NCBI GenBank assembly: GCA_947448695.1
Contig: CANFOL010000002.1
Span: forward strand, 106,201-170,200
Direction of reading: 5' to 3'
From: Burkholderiaceae bacterium
Lineage (GTDB): Bacteria; Pseudomonadota; Gammaproteobacteria; Burkholderiales; Burkholderiaceae
Length of the DNA: 64,000 nt
Below the pieces are notes generated by a model. That model had not been told where the DNA came from. It worked only from the letters and a program-made list of their open reading frames with translations, and did no database searches. Both the position numbers and the translations under genes were made by a program. This document shows, piece after piece, positions 22,494-32,582 of this stretch. Each line of letters opens with the position of its first letter. Position 1 is the stretch's first letter.

Positions 22494-25400
22494 TTAGCCT
22501 CCTAAACCTTTACGACGCTGCTTGGGGTTATAAAGCTTTAGAACTTCGTGATAAATCGCCGGTACCACCAGTAACAAAAAGATAGGTCCAACAATCATGC
22601 CGCCAACGACCACTGTTGCTAATGGTTTTTGTACTTGACTTCCAATTCCATTGGAAATCGCTGCAGGAAGTAAACCAATCGCCGCAGATAATGCAGTCAT
22701 TAATAAAGGGCGCATCCTTGTTTCGTGCGCCTCGAAAATAGCATCAAATTTTGACCTTCCTGAATTAATTAACTCTCGGTAGTAGGTCTGTACCAAAATA
22801 CCATTCATGACAGATACACCCAGCAAGGAAATAAACCCAATAATTGCAGAAATACTCACTGCCTGCCCCGTAATAAATAGTGCCATAACCCCACCAAGCA
22901 TCGCAAAAGGTACCCCAGCAATGGTTAGCATGCAGTCCATTAAGTTATTAAATAATGCATACAAAAGTGCAAGAATCAAGAGTAGTGCTAGAGGCACGAC
23001 AATCGACAAACGCTTCTGCGCTGCTTGTAATTCTTCGAATTCACCAGCATAAGTAATTCGATACCCCTCTGGTAAAACAATCTTTTCAGCAATTTTTTCC
23101 TGAATTTCTTCAACGGTACTGCCTAAATCTCGACCTCTGGTACTAAATTTAATCGGGATGTAGCGCTCATTTTTTTCATGGTAAATATAACTTGCACCTG
23201 TATCTAAACTAATGTCAGCAATATCACTCAAAGGAATGTAAGCAACTCCGCCACTCGAGGTTGTATATCCAACTCTTAAACTAGAAACATCTTCAAGACT
23301 GTCGCGACTTTCGCTTCTTAAACGAACCGTTAAAGCAAATTGTCGAACGCCTTCAATCACTTTAGTTACCTCTGTTCCAGCAAACGCAGCTTGAATTACT
23401 GTATTGACATCACCTGTATTCAAGCCATATCTAGCAGCTTTTTCACGATCTATCACAATGTTTAAGTTCGGCTGTCCTAGTATGTAAAAAATACCTAAAT
23501 CTGAAACGCCTTCAATACCCGACATAACAAACTTAATATTTTTGGCTAAACTCTCTAAAGTCGCTAAATCTGGTCCAATCACCTTAACAGAGTTTGCACC
23601 TTTAACACCAGATAAACCTTCTTGCACATTATCTTGAATGTATTGTGAGAAATTCGTGGTTACTCCTGGAAATTCATTTTCAAAATCTTTCTGTAAACTA
23701 GCTACTAATTTTTCCTTGGTGGATCCCTTTGGCCACTCATCAAATGGTTTTAATGGCGCAAATAATTCCACATTATTAAACCCGGCAGCGTCACTACCAT
23801 TGTCTGGTCGACCATGTTGAGAAACAACCGTAACTACTTCAGGATGACTCTTGATCAACTCCCGCATACGGTGAACATTATCCGTTCCTGCTTCTAGATT
23901 GATTGTCGATGGCATCGATGCACGAATCCACAAATTGCCCTCCTCCAATGCTGGAAGAAATTCACTACCCAACTGAGCCAACATCAATACGCCAACGAAT
24001 AAAGCAGCAATACCCCCCATTAAAACTTGTTGCGTATGTTGCATGACCCAAGTAAGTTTGGGAGTGTAAAACTCTCGGAGAAATTCAACAATTTTAGTTT
24101 CTTGCTCTTTGACACGTCTTGGCAATAAATAACTAGCAATGACAGGAGTAATCGTAAAGGTAGCTAATAAAGCGCCTGCTAATGCGTATCCATAGGTCCT
24201 AGCCATTGGGCCAAAAATCTGTCCTTCAACACCCTGCATCGTAAATAGTGGTAAAAAAGCGGCAATAGTAATTGCCGTTGAAAACAAAACAGATGTATCA
24301 ACTTGGGTAGAACTTAAAAATATCAGTCTTAACCTAGCAGTCCAGCCTTTAGAAGGATCAGTTAATAAACCATCTGGGCCAAAAGCCATTTTGCGAAGGG
24401 TCCTTGATCGCTCTTCTGGTGTTTGCTGGAAGTTTCGGAAAATATTCTCTACCAAAATGACAGCTGAATCGACAATAATCCCAAAGTCTACAGCCCCTAG
24501 AGAGAGCAAATTAGCGGATTCGCCAGTTAATGTCAAAATAATGATGCTGAAGAAGAGCGCAAATGGAATATTGATACTAACAATAATCGCGCTTCGTAAA
24601 TCGCCTAAAAACACTAATTGAATAATAAAAACCAATAAACATCCAAAAATCAAATTATGTATAACCGTATGAGTTGTCACTCCAATTAAACTAGAACGAT
24701 CATAATACGGCTCTACTTTGACACCACTTGGCAAAGAACCATCTGTATTGATTTTATTGATGGCTTCTCGAGCTTTTTCAATAACCTGATTCGTTTGCAA
24801 GGTTCGATTCATGATCACAATACCGGTGACTACGTCTTTCTGATCATCCCTACCCGCCTCGCCAAGTCGAGGTGCATAACCTTCAGATATAGTTGCAACA
24901 TCCTTTACACGAATGGCAAGGCCGTTTTGTTGACTTAATACAATGCGTTCAATGTCGGCTAAATTTGCCACCAAACCTACGCCACGAATATTCATAGATT
25001 GATCACCAACACTCACGGCACGACCACCCACATTAGAGTTGGAGTTGCCGATGGCACTGATCAACTGTTGGAATGTAATGCCATAGCCCTCAAGTCGCCG
25101 AGGATCTACCTCAACGTGATATTCCTTAGTAGTCCCACCCCATGTTACAACCTGCACAATACCGGGAGTAGTTAAGAGGCGCTTGACAACTACCCAATCT
25201 TGTATGGTGCGTAAATCTGTCAAGCTGTGGGTCGGTGTGCCTTTTAACTGGTATCTAAAGATTTCCCCAACAAGACTTGAAGCTTGAATTTGCGGTTGAA
25301 CCCCATTCGGTAAATTGACATTCTGTGATAAACCATTGGCAACCTGTGTCAGTGCAAAGTAGTAATCAATGCTGTAATTAAAGGTAACTCGAACAAATGA

Positions 25401-25670
25401 AAGTCCGGCAAAAGATGTCGAGCGAATGACTTCTACTCCTGGCGTAGTTGCTAAACCAATTTCCATCGGACGGGTGTAATATCGCTCCATTTCCTCTGAA
25501 GAAGCACCAGGATATTGCGCAGTAATTTCAATAATGACAGGGGCTGGATTGGGATATGCTTCAACGTTTAGCTTTAAAAAAGCAATCACGCCGGCAATAA
25601 TAAAAGCCAATAAACCCAAGACCACAATCGGCCTTCTTGTTAATACAAAATAAAGTATTTGTTTAAACAT
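22494..25670 (-). CDS. CzcA/CusA family RND efflux pump, inner membrane
   Basis: A 1058-residue RND permease with 12 transmembrane helices and two large periplasmic loops. The proton-relay helix 4 shows DFGIIVDSAVILVEN with D395, D401 and E408, the pattern of the heavy-metal efflux (HME) subfamily. The start FKQILYFVLTRRPIVVLG and NVEAYPNPAPVIIEI also fit CzcA/CusA. The substrate is probably a divalent or monovalent metal cation, but some members of this branch export organics, and no metal sensor or His/Met-rich adaptor is seen. It is preceded by its adaptor gene. Confidence 0.9.
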   Translation of the reverse strand: MFKQILYFVLTRRPIVVLGLLAFIIAGVIAFLKLNVEAYPNPAPVIIEITAQYPGASSEEMERYYTRPMEIGLATTPGVEVIRSTSFAGLSFVRVTFNYSIDYYFALTQVANGLSQNVNLPNGVQPQIQASSLVGEIFRYQLKGTPTHSLTDLRTIQDWVVVKRLLTTPGIVQVVTWGGTTKEYHVEVDPRRLEGYGITFQQLISAIGNSNSNVGGRAVSVGDQSMNIRGVGLVANLADIERIVLSQQNGLAIRVKDVATISEGYAPRLGEAGRDDQKDVVTGIVIMNRTLQTNQVIEKAREAINKINTDGSLPSGVKVEPYYDRSSLIGVTTHTVIHNLIFGCLLVFIIQLVFLGDLRSAIIVSINIPFALFFSIIILTLTGESANLLSLGAVDFGIIVDSAVILVENIFRNFQQTPEERSRTLRKMAFGPDGLLTDPSKGWTARLRLIFLSSTQVDTSVLFSTAITIAAFLPLFTMQGVEGQIFGPMARTYGYALAGALLATFTITPVIASYLLPRRVKEQETKIVEFLREFYTPKLTWVMQHTQQVLMGGIAALFVGVLMLAQLGSEFLPALEEGNLWIRASMPSTINLEAGTDNVHRMRELIKSHPEVVTVVSQHGRPDNGSDAAGFNNVELFAPLKPFDEWPKGSTKEKLVASLQKDFENEFPGVTTNFSQYIQDNVQEGLSGVKGANSVKVIGPDLATLESLAKNIKFVMSGIEGVSDLGIFYILGQPNLNIVIDREKAARYGLNTGDVNTVIQAAFAGTEVTKVIEGVRQFALTVRLRSESRDSLEDVSSLRVGYTTSSGGVAYIPLSDIADISLDTGASYIYHEKNERYIPIKFSTRGRDLGSTVEEIQEKIAEKIVLPEGYRITYAGEFEELQAAQKRLSIVVPLALLLILALLYALFNNLMDCMLTIAGVPFAMLGGVMALFITGQAVSISAIIGFISLLGVSVMNGILVQTYYRELINSGRSKFDAIFEAHETRMRPLLMTALSAAIGLLPAAISNGIGSQVQKPLATVVVGGMIVGPIFLLLVVPAIYHEVLKLYNPKQRRKGLGG

Positions 25671-25693
25671 GAAGTTTTAACCAGGCTTTTGAA

Positions 25694-26935
25694 CTAATGG
25701 GTAACACTATATAAATTACTTAAAAATATTGCTTTATTTAAGGCAATCATTTCACCGGCTTGTAATCCGTCCAAGACCTGCACAAGACCTGCCTGAGTAA
25801 TGCCTATACTAACCACACGACGTTTGAATAATTTGCCATCTACCGTTGCCCATACCACTCGAGTACCATTGTTTTCTCGAACTAAGGCTTCTGCTGGTAT
25901 TGCTGGATAAGGCTCTGGTTTTGTAATTTCAATATTGAAACTAGCTAACATCTGAGGTTTTAACTCACGCTCAGGGTCACGAATATGCGCATAAAGCGTT
26001 AAACGTCGAGTTGTTGCATCAACCGAATCTCCAACATAAACAATTTTTCCTGGGAAAAGTTTATATTTATAAGCCTGTACCTTCACAATAACATTTTGAC
26101 CAACTTTGTAATACGGTGCTTCTGACTCAGGAACTTGCGCTACCATCCATAAACTAGTGGTATCTGAAACCGTAATAGGTGCTTGAGCTACTCCAGGTTG
26201 AACTAATTGTCCTGTAGCTGCGTTTCTGGTAATGATACGACCGCTAATGGGGCTTTTTATACTGAGCTCAGTATCCACTTTTCTATTACTAACAACTTGA
26301 TCAATTTCTGGGTCGGAAAAACCAAATAAAGCCATCGATTTTTTGGTGGCAATAAAATTTGCCTCCGCTGTCTGCTGATCTGAGATATTTTGCTCTAACT
26401 CTTTTTGAGAAATACTCTTAAATTCATATAAATCCCTGGCACGCTTCAAGGTTTCATTTGCTTGTTTATAGATACCTGCAGCAGATAACAAGGCTGAGGA
26501 AGCCTGAGCCACATCAGGTGCTAGCACTGTATATAAGGTTTGTCCCTTTTTAACGTCATTACCAGCTTCTACTAAGACTTTATTAATACGTCCTTGATAT
26601 GGAGAAAACACATCTGCTGTTTTGTATTTATCAAAATCAATGACTCCGACTGCTTCGCGAAGTTCTTGAAAGTCATAGCTAGAAACTAAACCTGTCTTAA
26701 TTTCTTTTGATTGTTCGGTTGAAATTAGTACTGTATTTTCTGCACCTGGCTTTTCAATCACCATGGGCTTCTTATTAAGACCTTGCAAAAGTTGAATAAA
26801 ACCCCATATCAATAATGAAAGAAAAACCACCCCTAATACGGTAATAAGAGACTTATTATTAGTAAGGCGATGAATCACGGCAGAACGTTTTAAATCTTGG
26901 AAGGATAATTTAGAATTATTATCAGTTTCATTCAT
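25694..26935 (-). CDS. RND efflux periplasmic adaptor (membrane fusion protein)
   Basis: A 413-residue HlyD/CusB-type adaptor. An N-terminal membrane anchor (residues 33-50) is followed by a barrel-sandwich half (VFSPYQGRINKVLVEAGNDV), a helical hairpin around residues 135-185, the second lipoyl half (SIKSPISGRIITRNAATGQL) and a beta-barrel domain. It links the inner membrane pump to the outer membrane channel. It is the first gene of the operon. No Met- or His-rich N terminus is present, so metal binding by this subunit cannot be claimed. Confidence 0.9.
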   Translation of the reverse strand: MNETDNNSKLSFQDLKRSAVIHRLTNNKSLITVLGVVFLSLLIWGFIQLLQGLNKKPMVIEKPGAENTVLISTEQSKEIKTGLVSSYDFQELREAVGVIDFDKYKTADVFSPYQGRINKVLVEAGNDVKKGQTLYTVLAPDVAQASSALLSAAGIYKQANETLKRARDLYEFKSISQKELEQNISDQQTAEANFIATKKSMALFGFSDPEIDQVVSNRKVDTELSIKSPISGRIITRNAATGQLVQPGVAQAPITVSDTTSLWMVAQVPESEAPYYKVGQNVIVKVQAYKYKLFPGKIVYVGDSVDATTRRLTLYAHIRDPERELKPQMLASFNIEITKPEPYPAIPAEALVRENNGTRVVWATVDGKLFKRRVVSIGITQAGLVQVLDGLQAGEMIALNKAIFLSNLYSVTH

Positions 26936-27122
26936 TGAAACACCATTCTGTTTTGTTTGGCTGGGATTTGTTTATATATTAGATCTACTTTAAAACACAG
27001 TAGATGATAGCCTAGTTTGTTGAAATATGATTAAATTTTGAGCCTATTAGCCTTACTTTATTGCCTGATTGAAATATTATCATCATAGGTTACTTCTTTA
27101 GCCGTTCAATTTAGGGAAAATT

Positions 27123-27525
27123 ATGTCACAAATGACTCAAGATGATGATCAACATTATGTTTTAGGAATGGTTTGGGCTATTATTTTAGCTATCCTTGTC
27201 GGCGACATAAGTCTGAGCATTCATGTTGCGGACTCGTTTAATACTATTAGTCCAAGCAACTAAAACTGAAGCCAAAAATCCAATTCAACTTGGCAAATTT
27301 GATTTTAAAGTTTCTAATGACAAAATTATCCTTATAGGTGATGTCGTTGATGTAAAAGTGAAAATGAGCCTTTTAAACCCCGCTAAGCTTTTATGGGGTA
27401 ATGACAATGTAGTCGTTAAAACTCAAATAAAAACTTCCGGTTTGGGGGATGTAAAGCCTATTGCAGATAACAGTTCAGATATTGGAAAAGCAAAAAATCG
27501 TCGTATTGGGTTTTCTTCTCAATAA
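27123..27525 (+). pseudogene. Frameshifted OmpA-family-like membrane protein
   Basis: ATG 27123, behind AGGGAAAATT, opens a frame with a soluble start and a single transmembrane helix (VWAIILAILVGDISLSIHVA) and stops at codon 46. In the +1 frame, coding-like sequence then continues with GKFDFKVSNDKIILIGDVVD and ends SDIGKAKNRRIGFSSQ, which resembles the end of OmpA-type peptidoglycan-binding domains (GxAKNRRVxF). The two pieces look like one gene of the type 'TM anchor plus OmpA domain' with a frameshift around 27225-27260 and a shortened, diverged C-terminal domain. It is a likely pseudogene; the family call is tentative. Confidence 0.55.
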
Positions 27526-27614
27526 GGATGAGGAAGGACTCTTAGAGTCTTTCTTTGTAATTCTGCTTGAGGATGTTTATTCGATTAAAATCAAATCTTT
27601 AGCCGAGAATTCCT

Positions 27615-28235
27615 ATGTCCAACGATTTCCATTCCTATGAGCCCAAAAACGGTCACAGATTACCTCATGATCCATTCAAGTCTATTGTTGGTCCACGCCC
27701 GATTGGTTGGATAGCCAGCCAAAGTGATAAGGGGATCTTGAATCTCGCACCCTACAGCTTTTTTAATGCTTTTCATGCATCGCCGCCAATTATTGGATTT
27801 GCTAGCACAGGCTATAAAGACTCTGTAAGTAACATTTCTCAAACACGTGAATTTACGTGGAATTTAGTTACCTTCGATTTGGCTGAACAAATGAATGCTT
27901 CATGTGCGGAAGTGCCTCCAGAGGTGAATGAGTTTGAGTTGGCTGGCTTAACTCCGCTAGCCTCATCCCTGATTCAAGTTCCAAGAGTTGCACAAAGTAA
28001 GGTTTCTTTTGAATGTAAATTAACCCAAATGATTCACATGCAAAATGCAGATGGTAAACAACTATCCAGCTGGCTTACTTTAGGCGAGGTTGTCGCTGTG
28101 CATATATCGACTGATTTACTCCAAGATGGTATTTTTAATACAGCTACAGCTAATTTCATCCTTCGTGGTGGCGGTCCAGCAGATTATTTCAAAATTGGGC
28201 CTGAGCAATTATTTAAAATGTATCGCCCAAAATAA
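27615..28235 (+). CDS. Flavin reductase family protein (FMN-binding split barrel)
   Basis: A 206-residue protein with the FMN-binding split-barrel fold: PFKSIVGPRPIGWIAS near the start, NLAPYSFFNAFHASPPIIGF, and KDSVSNISQTREFTWNLV. These blocks match flavin reductase-like proteins that reduce or bind FMN. It stands alone between the OmpA-like remnant and a strong terminator that contains its stop codon. It might supply reduced flavin to an oxygenase, but no partner is adjacent. Confidence 0.88.
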   Translation: MSNDFHSYEPKNGHRLPHDPFKSIVGPRPIGWIASQSDKGILNLAPYSFFNAFHASPPIIGFASTGYKDSVSNISQTREFTWNLVTFDLAEQMNASCAEVPPEVNEFELAGLTPLASSLIQVPRVAQSKVSFECKLTQMIHMQNADGKQLSSWLTLGEVVAVHISTDLLQDGIFNTATANFILRGGGPADYFKIGPEQLFKMYRPK

Positions 28236-28266
28236 AACGAGGGGTATTCCCCTCGTTTTATTTTTT
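28233..28266 (+). terminator. Intrinsic terminator of the flavin reductase gene
   Basis: A perfect 12-base stem, TAAAACGAGGGG - TATT - CCCCTCGTTTTA, is followed by TTTTTT. The stop codon of the gene forms the first bases of the stem. The A-rich left arm also gives a T-tail on the minus strand, so it can terminate the convergent Tim44-like gene too. Confidence 0.93.
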
Positions 28267-28280
28267 GCTAAATGCAAGGA

Positions 28281-29270
28281 CTAATTGATTTGCTGGATAC
28301 CACATAAAATCCAACCACTCGAACTATCCATTGGTTTTGACCAATTCCAAACCTCAGAAAACTCTTCAACGGGTCCATTCAATTCTTCTCTCAAAGAGCC
28401 CGAGAATCTGACACTGGCTAAATATTCATGATTCTCTTCTTCAACAGCTAATAAATCTGCTGCGAGCGTTAATACTTGTGTGAAGCTAACAGCTGTCGTT
28501 CTAGCCAACATGTCTTTTCTTAGGTGAGTAAATAACTCGGGGCTAGTGTACTCTTTTAAGACATCGATATTTTGCTGATCTGAAGCTTCTTGTAGTTGTA
28601 AAAAAATCTTCTTAGCATTTTCTAAAAAATTATCTTTATCAGAAAAAGAACCTGGAGTTAAGTCTGCGTCTACACTCGGTGGCAAAGTATTCTGAGCTAC
28701 CCCAACAAGTGGCATTTGATTAGAGTTCGGCATCGCCTGTGCAGGTGCAGAGCTAGAAGTCATATTTGTTTGCGAAGAATTACCAACATTCATGGAAGTA
28801 CCAGATGAAGGAAAGTTCATTCCAGGTATACCCGTACTTAAAGTTGGTGACGATCCATTTCGGCTCATAAACTTCCTAAACAACCACATTCCTATAAGTG
28901 CAACGGCAACAATCATCAGTAATGAAGATAGCATTGAGCCCATCTCAGCCCCCATCCCTAAATGTGAGAATAAATAACTCAGGCCAATACCTGCTGCAAT
29001 TCCACCCAAAATTCCGCCCATTCCTCCAAAACGACTTGGCGCTGGTGCTTGTGGAGCAGTTGGAGTTGGCGTAGTTGGCTTAGATGCAGCATTCACTGGT
29101 GGAGCTTCTGGCTTAGGCGGTAACGAACTTTGATTTTTAGTCACCGTGTTTGATTGTTTACCAATACTTGATCCGCCACCCACTTTTTTGGCCTCAACAT
29201 TTGCTCCACCCATCATAATCGTCGCAGCAAAAAGACTAATAACTACAGACTTTAAATAACTCAATTTCAT
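28281..29270 (-). CDS. Tim44 domain protein
   Basis: A 329-residue protein with a signal peptide (to about residue 27), a Gly/Ser then Pro/Ala/Thr-rich linker, a Gly-rich membrane segment (FGGMGGILGGIAAGIGLSYL, then MLSSLLMIVAVALIGMWLF), another low-complexity linker and a C-terminal Tim44/MlaC-like domain starting near residue 215 (FLENAKKIFLQLQEASDQQN). Bacterial Tim44-like proteins are membrane-anchored and of unknown function. It converges on the flavin reductase gene with the shared terminator between. Confidence 0.88.
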   Translation of the reverse strand: MKLSYLKSVVISLFAATIMMGGANVEAKKVGGGSSIGKQSNTVTKNQSSLPPKPEAPPVNAASKPTTPTPTAPQAPAPSRFGGMGGILGGIAAGIGLSYLFSHLGMGAEMGSMLSSLLMIVAVALIGMWLFRKFMSRNGSSPTLSTGIPGMNFPSSGTSMNVGNSSQTNMTSSSAPAQAMPNSNQMPLVGVAQNTLPPSVDADLTPGSFSDKDNFLENAKKIFLQLQEASDQQNIDVLKEYTSPELFTHLRKDMLARTTAVSFTQVLTLAADLLAVEEENHEYLASVRFSGSLREELNGPVEEFSEVWNWSKPMDSSSGWILCGIQQIN

Positions 29271-29777
29271 TGTTGATTTTCCCTAAGAAATATTGATATG
29301 ACCTATTAGATACTAAATAAAACAATTTGTCATTAACCATAAGCTTTATAAGGGTTTTCACCGTCAAAATAAGCATTTAAAAACCATCTATTGACAATGG
29401 CTTTTATATAGTGAAATCTCAATTTGCTAACTTGAATTTGGGTTTTTAATGACTAATGAAATATTATTTTTGCCTTACCTTTCAGAAAAAGATAGGCATG
29501 ATGAGATAACTTTAAATAGTTATGGGGAAAAAACGTATCTTTACAATCTAACTTAAGGTTACAAAATAGGCGGTAGGCATTTTCTAAAGAGAAGTCGCAG
29601 TAAGACAACGTGATGGAGTCTCTGAGTCTTATCTAGCCCACAACATACACCTAGCTAGCCACCATTTTGCTAGCGAGCAGGGTATTTGATCCAAGGAAAG
29701 ATTTCTCGATTGCGACTCGTAAAGTAAATATCTTGCTTGATCTTATATGAATGGTGAATGTTACCTAGTCCTATCAG
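29271..29777. other. 507-base gene-poor spacer with one doubtful 35-codon ORF
   Basis: This separates the Tim44-like gene from the Bug region. The only open frame of note is ATG 29449 to TAA 29554-29556, reading MTNEILFLPYLSEKDRHDEI and ending YLYNLT, without a ribosome site. It may be a small gene or a remnant. A GCTAGC-containing dyad at about 29652-29676 has no T-tract. I see no RNA gene or mobile element in the rest. Confidence 0.4.
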
Positions 29778-30752
29778 CTACTCTAATTTGATATTACCTT
29801 TAGCAAATATAGATTGCCATCGATTTGTTTCCTGACGAATGAATTGAGCAAACTCTACTGGAGAATCTCCTACTGGTTCTAGTCCTAAATCATTCATGGT
29901 TTTAATGACTTCAGGATCTTTCATCGCAATTAAGATACTTCTTTGTATCAATTGGACTTTATCTGACGAGGTTTGTTTTGGTGCTGAAAGTCCAAACCAA
30001 TTTTTTAACACAAATCCTGGAAGAGACTCTGAAACAGTAGGAATCTCTGGCAAAATAGATAAACGCTTATTATCTGTAGTTGCAATCCCCTTTAGTCTTC
30101 CAGATTTGAGATAAGGTAAGCCAATTGCAATCGCCTCAAAGGTTACTTGCACCTGACCACCAATGACATCAGTGATGCTTGGAGCACTTCCTTTATAGGG
30201 AACATGAATCATCTTAGTTCCTGCCGCATCATTAAAAATTTCTCCGGCCATATGAGGCAGACCACCATTACCACTTGATGAAAAATACACTTTTCCTGAA
30301 TTTGCTTTAGCGTAATTAATTAATTCTGGAACATTTTTAATCGGTAGTTGAGGATTTATAAAAATAATAAATGGTGAGGAGGCTACCTGAGTAATAGGAA
30401 CAAAATCTTTTTGTACGTTATATGGCAAATCTTTCACCATAGCAGGCGTGATGCTGTAATTACCTAAAGTTCCTAAAAATAATGTGTAGCCATCCGGTTC
30501 TGCATTGGCAACGAATTGCATACCAATAACCCCTCCTGCCCCACCTTTATTATCAATCACCACTGGTTGGCCAAGTTCTTTCGATATTTTTGGCGCCAAC
30601 ACTCTTCCGAGAGTATCAATCGCCCCGCCAGGCGGAAATCCAATCACAATATGAATTGGCTTATTAGGATAGTTTTGTGCCTGAGACGGGAAATGAATAA
30701 CGCCTATAAAAAAACAAAAAATAAATTGAAATAATAATTTAAGCGAGTTCAT
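29778..30752 (-). CDS. Bug family solute-binding protein 1 (TctC type)
   Basis: A 324-residue periplasmic binding protein for tripartite tricarboxylate transport. A signal peptide ends at QAQ (residue 26), then NYPNKPIHIVIGFPPGGAID, the conserved strand-loop that contacts the ligand carboxylate, PDGYTLLLG-type EPDGYTLFLG, and HVPYKGSAPSITDVIGGQVQ. Bug proteins bind carboxylates or small polar aromatics. No TctA/TctB gene is near. It stands divergent from the BNR protein operon and opens the ten-member Bug series. Confidence 0.92.
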   Translation of the reverse strand: MNSLKLLFQFIFCFFIGVIHFPSQAQNYPNKPIHIVIGFPPGGAIDTLGRVLAPKISKELGQPVVIDNKGGAGGVIGMQFVANAEPDGYTLFLGTLGNYSITPAMVKDLPYNVQKDFVPITQVASSPFIIFINPQLPIKNVPELINYAKANSGKVYFSSSGNGGLPHMAGEIFNDAAGTKMIHVPYKGSAPSITDVIGGQVQVTFEAIAIGLPYLKSGRLKGIATTDNKRLSILPEIPTVSESLPGFVLKNWFGLSAPKQTSSDKVQLIQRSILIAMKDPEVIKTMNDLGLEPVGDSPVEFAQFIRQETNRWQSIFAKGNIKLE

Positions 30753-30843
30753 CTGATCCCCTGATTTTTATATAAATGCAATTAGCTATAATATATATCA
30801 TTCAATTAAGATACTTCGCATAACAATAGATATTGGAGATTTT

Positions 30844-31881
30844 ATGAAAAGCCGGATTGAGGTCTATGCAGGCACTGCCGGTCATTCAGTATGGTTTAGC
30901 AATGACGTGGGTGAAAATTTTGTTCATCCGAATAGCCACTCAGGTATGTATCTTGAAGCAAGGGTATGGTGTTTTTCTAGCCACCCAAAACAACCACAAT
31001 TTTTACTTTGTGGAACGGATATGGGCTTATTTCAATGGGACGAAAATCTGACCCGTTGGAAGTTGATCGACAGTCCCATGAATGATGTCTGGGCTTTAGC
31101 TCAATCCCCTGAAGACCCTAATATTATTTATGCTGGCTTAAGACCTGCCGAGCTCTATCGCTCCCTCGATGCTGGAGCGACTTGGGGGAAAATTGAAATT
31201 TCTGGTCTTGCCTCCTTTTCACAAGTAAATATGGGACCCACTCGTTTTACGCAAATTTTGTTTGATCCGATTGATCCTGAAATGATGTGGGCTACTGTTG
31301 AAATTGGTGGCATTTTTCAAAGTTGTGATCATGGCTCTTCTTGGAAAGAGGTTTCAAAGGGTCTTGTTTCAATAGATGTTCATGGAATTTGTATCACGCA
31401 AATGCCAAACGGTACAAAAATTATCTATGCCACAACCAATCAAGGACTGCATCGTTCAACCGATAATGGTTCTAATTGGGAATTTGTTCTGTTAGATTCA
31501 CAATGGCAATATACGAGAGCAATTGTCTCTCAAAAAAGTGATCCGTCAACAATATGGCTTTGTAACGGCAATGGTCCTCCAGGTAATACCGGCAAACTTC
31601 TTAAGAGTTCTGATTATGGTTACACATGGACTGAAGTCAAGTTGCCGCAACCTTTCAACTCTACTCCATGGTGCATTGCAACCCACGAGTCTGATACAAA
31701 TTTATTTTTTTTATGTACTAACTTAGGTCAATTATTTAAGAGTATTGATAAAGGAGTCACTTGGGAAAAACTCCCACATGAATTTGGGGAGTTACGAGCC
31801 CTTCATTGGCGCACAACTGAATACAGTGATAATCGCCCACCTCATTCAATTACTGTTCGCAGACCTCCACCAACCCTATAA
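30844..31881 (+). CDS. BNR/Asp-box beta-propeller protein
   Basis: A 345-residue protein with at least five Asp-box repeats (S-x-D-x-G-x-x-W): SLDAGATW, SCDHGSSW, STDNGSNW, SSDYGYTW and SIDKGVTW, plus a degenerate SNDVGENF near the start. This gives a six- or seven-bladed propeller like sialidase or VPS10-type folds. No signal peptide is seen, so it is probably cytoplasmic, which is unusual for the fold. Sialidase active-site Arg triads are not evident, so an enzymatic role is not claimed. A good GGAG lies at 30835-30838. It leads an operon with the maleate-isomerase-like, Bug and amidohydrolase genes (gaps of 10, 10 and 18 bases). Confidence 0.82.
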   Translation: MKSRIEVYAGTAGHSVWFSNDVGENFVHPNSHSGMYLEARVWCFSSHPKQPQFLLCGTDMGLFQWDENLTRWKLIDSPMNDVWALAQSPEDPNIIYAGLRPAELYRSLDAGATWGKIEISGLASFSQVNMGPTRFTQILFDPIDPEMMWATVEIGGIFQSCDHGSSWKEVSKGLVSIDVHGICITQMPNGTKIIYATTNQGLHRSTDNGSNWEFVLLDSQWQYTRAIVSQKSDPSTIWLCNGNGPPGNTGKLLKSSDYGYTWTEVKLPQPFNSTPWCIATHESDTNLFFLCTNLGQLFKSIDKGVTWEKLPHEFGELRALHWRTTEYSDNRPPHSITVRRPPPTL

Positions 31882-31891
31882 TTTAACTAGA

Positions 31892-32572
31892 ATGAATACA
31901 TCTAAAAAACCTCTTAAAATCATGTTAGTTGTTCCTGAAAACAATACGACCATGCACCAGGAACTACTACATTGGTTACCTATTGGATCATCATGTGAGG
32001 TGGTGAAAGTACCTAGAGGCAAAGGCCTGCTCACAACTGAGTCACTACCAGCTTATAAAGTCTCGACGATCAAGGTTTGTGAACAATCTGCCAACGACAA
32101 CTTAGACATTGTTGCTTACGGCTGTACGGCGGCTGGTTTTATTTTAGGACCCGAGGGCGACCGTGAGATGGCGCAACGTATTGAAGATGTGACTGGAAAA
32201 CCAGTTGTGACTACCGCTAGCTCCATGGTAAAAGCTCTTCAAGAAATCGGTGCTATAAATATCTCTTTATTAACCCCTTATCAAGATCACGTCAATGATC
32301 AATTAAAACTTTTTCTTGAATCTGGTGGTATTCATGTTAAACATTTCGACAGTTTTTATGCTCAGGATGTCATTGCGCTTGGAAAAATCACAGCGGAACA
32401 AGTTCAAGAAAAGGCTAAAACTTTATTTGCAGATGATATAGACGCTCTTTTTATTGCTTGCTCTCAATTACCAACCCAAGAAGTTCTTCATCCCTTATCA
32501 ACACTTTTAGGAAAGCCAGTCTTGTCATCCATACAAGTTACGGCGCAATACCTCAATCATCATTTCTCATAA
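31892..32572 (+). CDS. Maleate isomerase/arylmalonate decarboxylase-like (Asp/Glu racemase superfamily)
   Basis: A 226-residue enzyme starting at the ATG 10 bases after the BNR gene; a longer open frame extends back into that gene but is not needed. MLVVPENNTTMHQEL near residue 10 and the two Cys-centred motifs YGCTAAGF and ACSQLPTQ match maleate cis-trans isomerases and arylmalonate decarboxylases, which use one or two Cys as acid/base catalysts. With both Cys present, maleate isomerase or a related carboxylate isomerase is the better guess. It is immediately followed by a Bug gene, suggesting a dicarboxylate substrate. Confidence 0.8.
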   Translation: MNTSKKPLKIMLVVPENNTTMHQELLHWLPIGSSCEVVKVPRGKGLLTTESLPAYKVSTIKVCEQSANDNLDIVAYGCTAAGFILGPEGDREMAQRIEDVTGKPVVTTASSMVKALQEIGAINISLLTPYQDHVNDQLKLFLESGGIHVKHFDSFYAQDVIALGKITAEQVQEKAKTLFADDIDALFIACSQLPTQEVLHPLSTLLGKPVLSSIQVTAQYLNHHFS

Positions 32573-32582
32573 GAATATTTCC

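Noticed and set aside
31745..31891. Longer version of the maleate-isomerase-like gene starting inside the BNR gene
   Set aside because: The extra N-terminal 49 codons overlap the BNR coding sequence and do not resemble the family. The ATG at 31892 places the PENNTT motif at its usual distance from the start.
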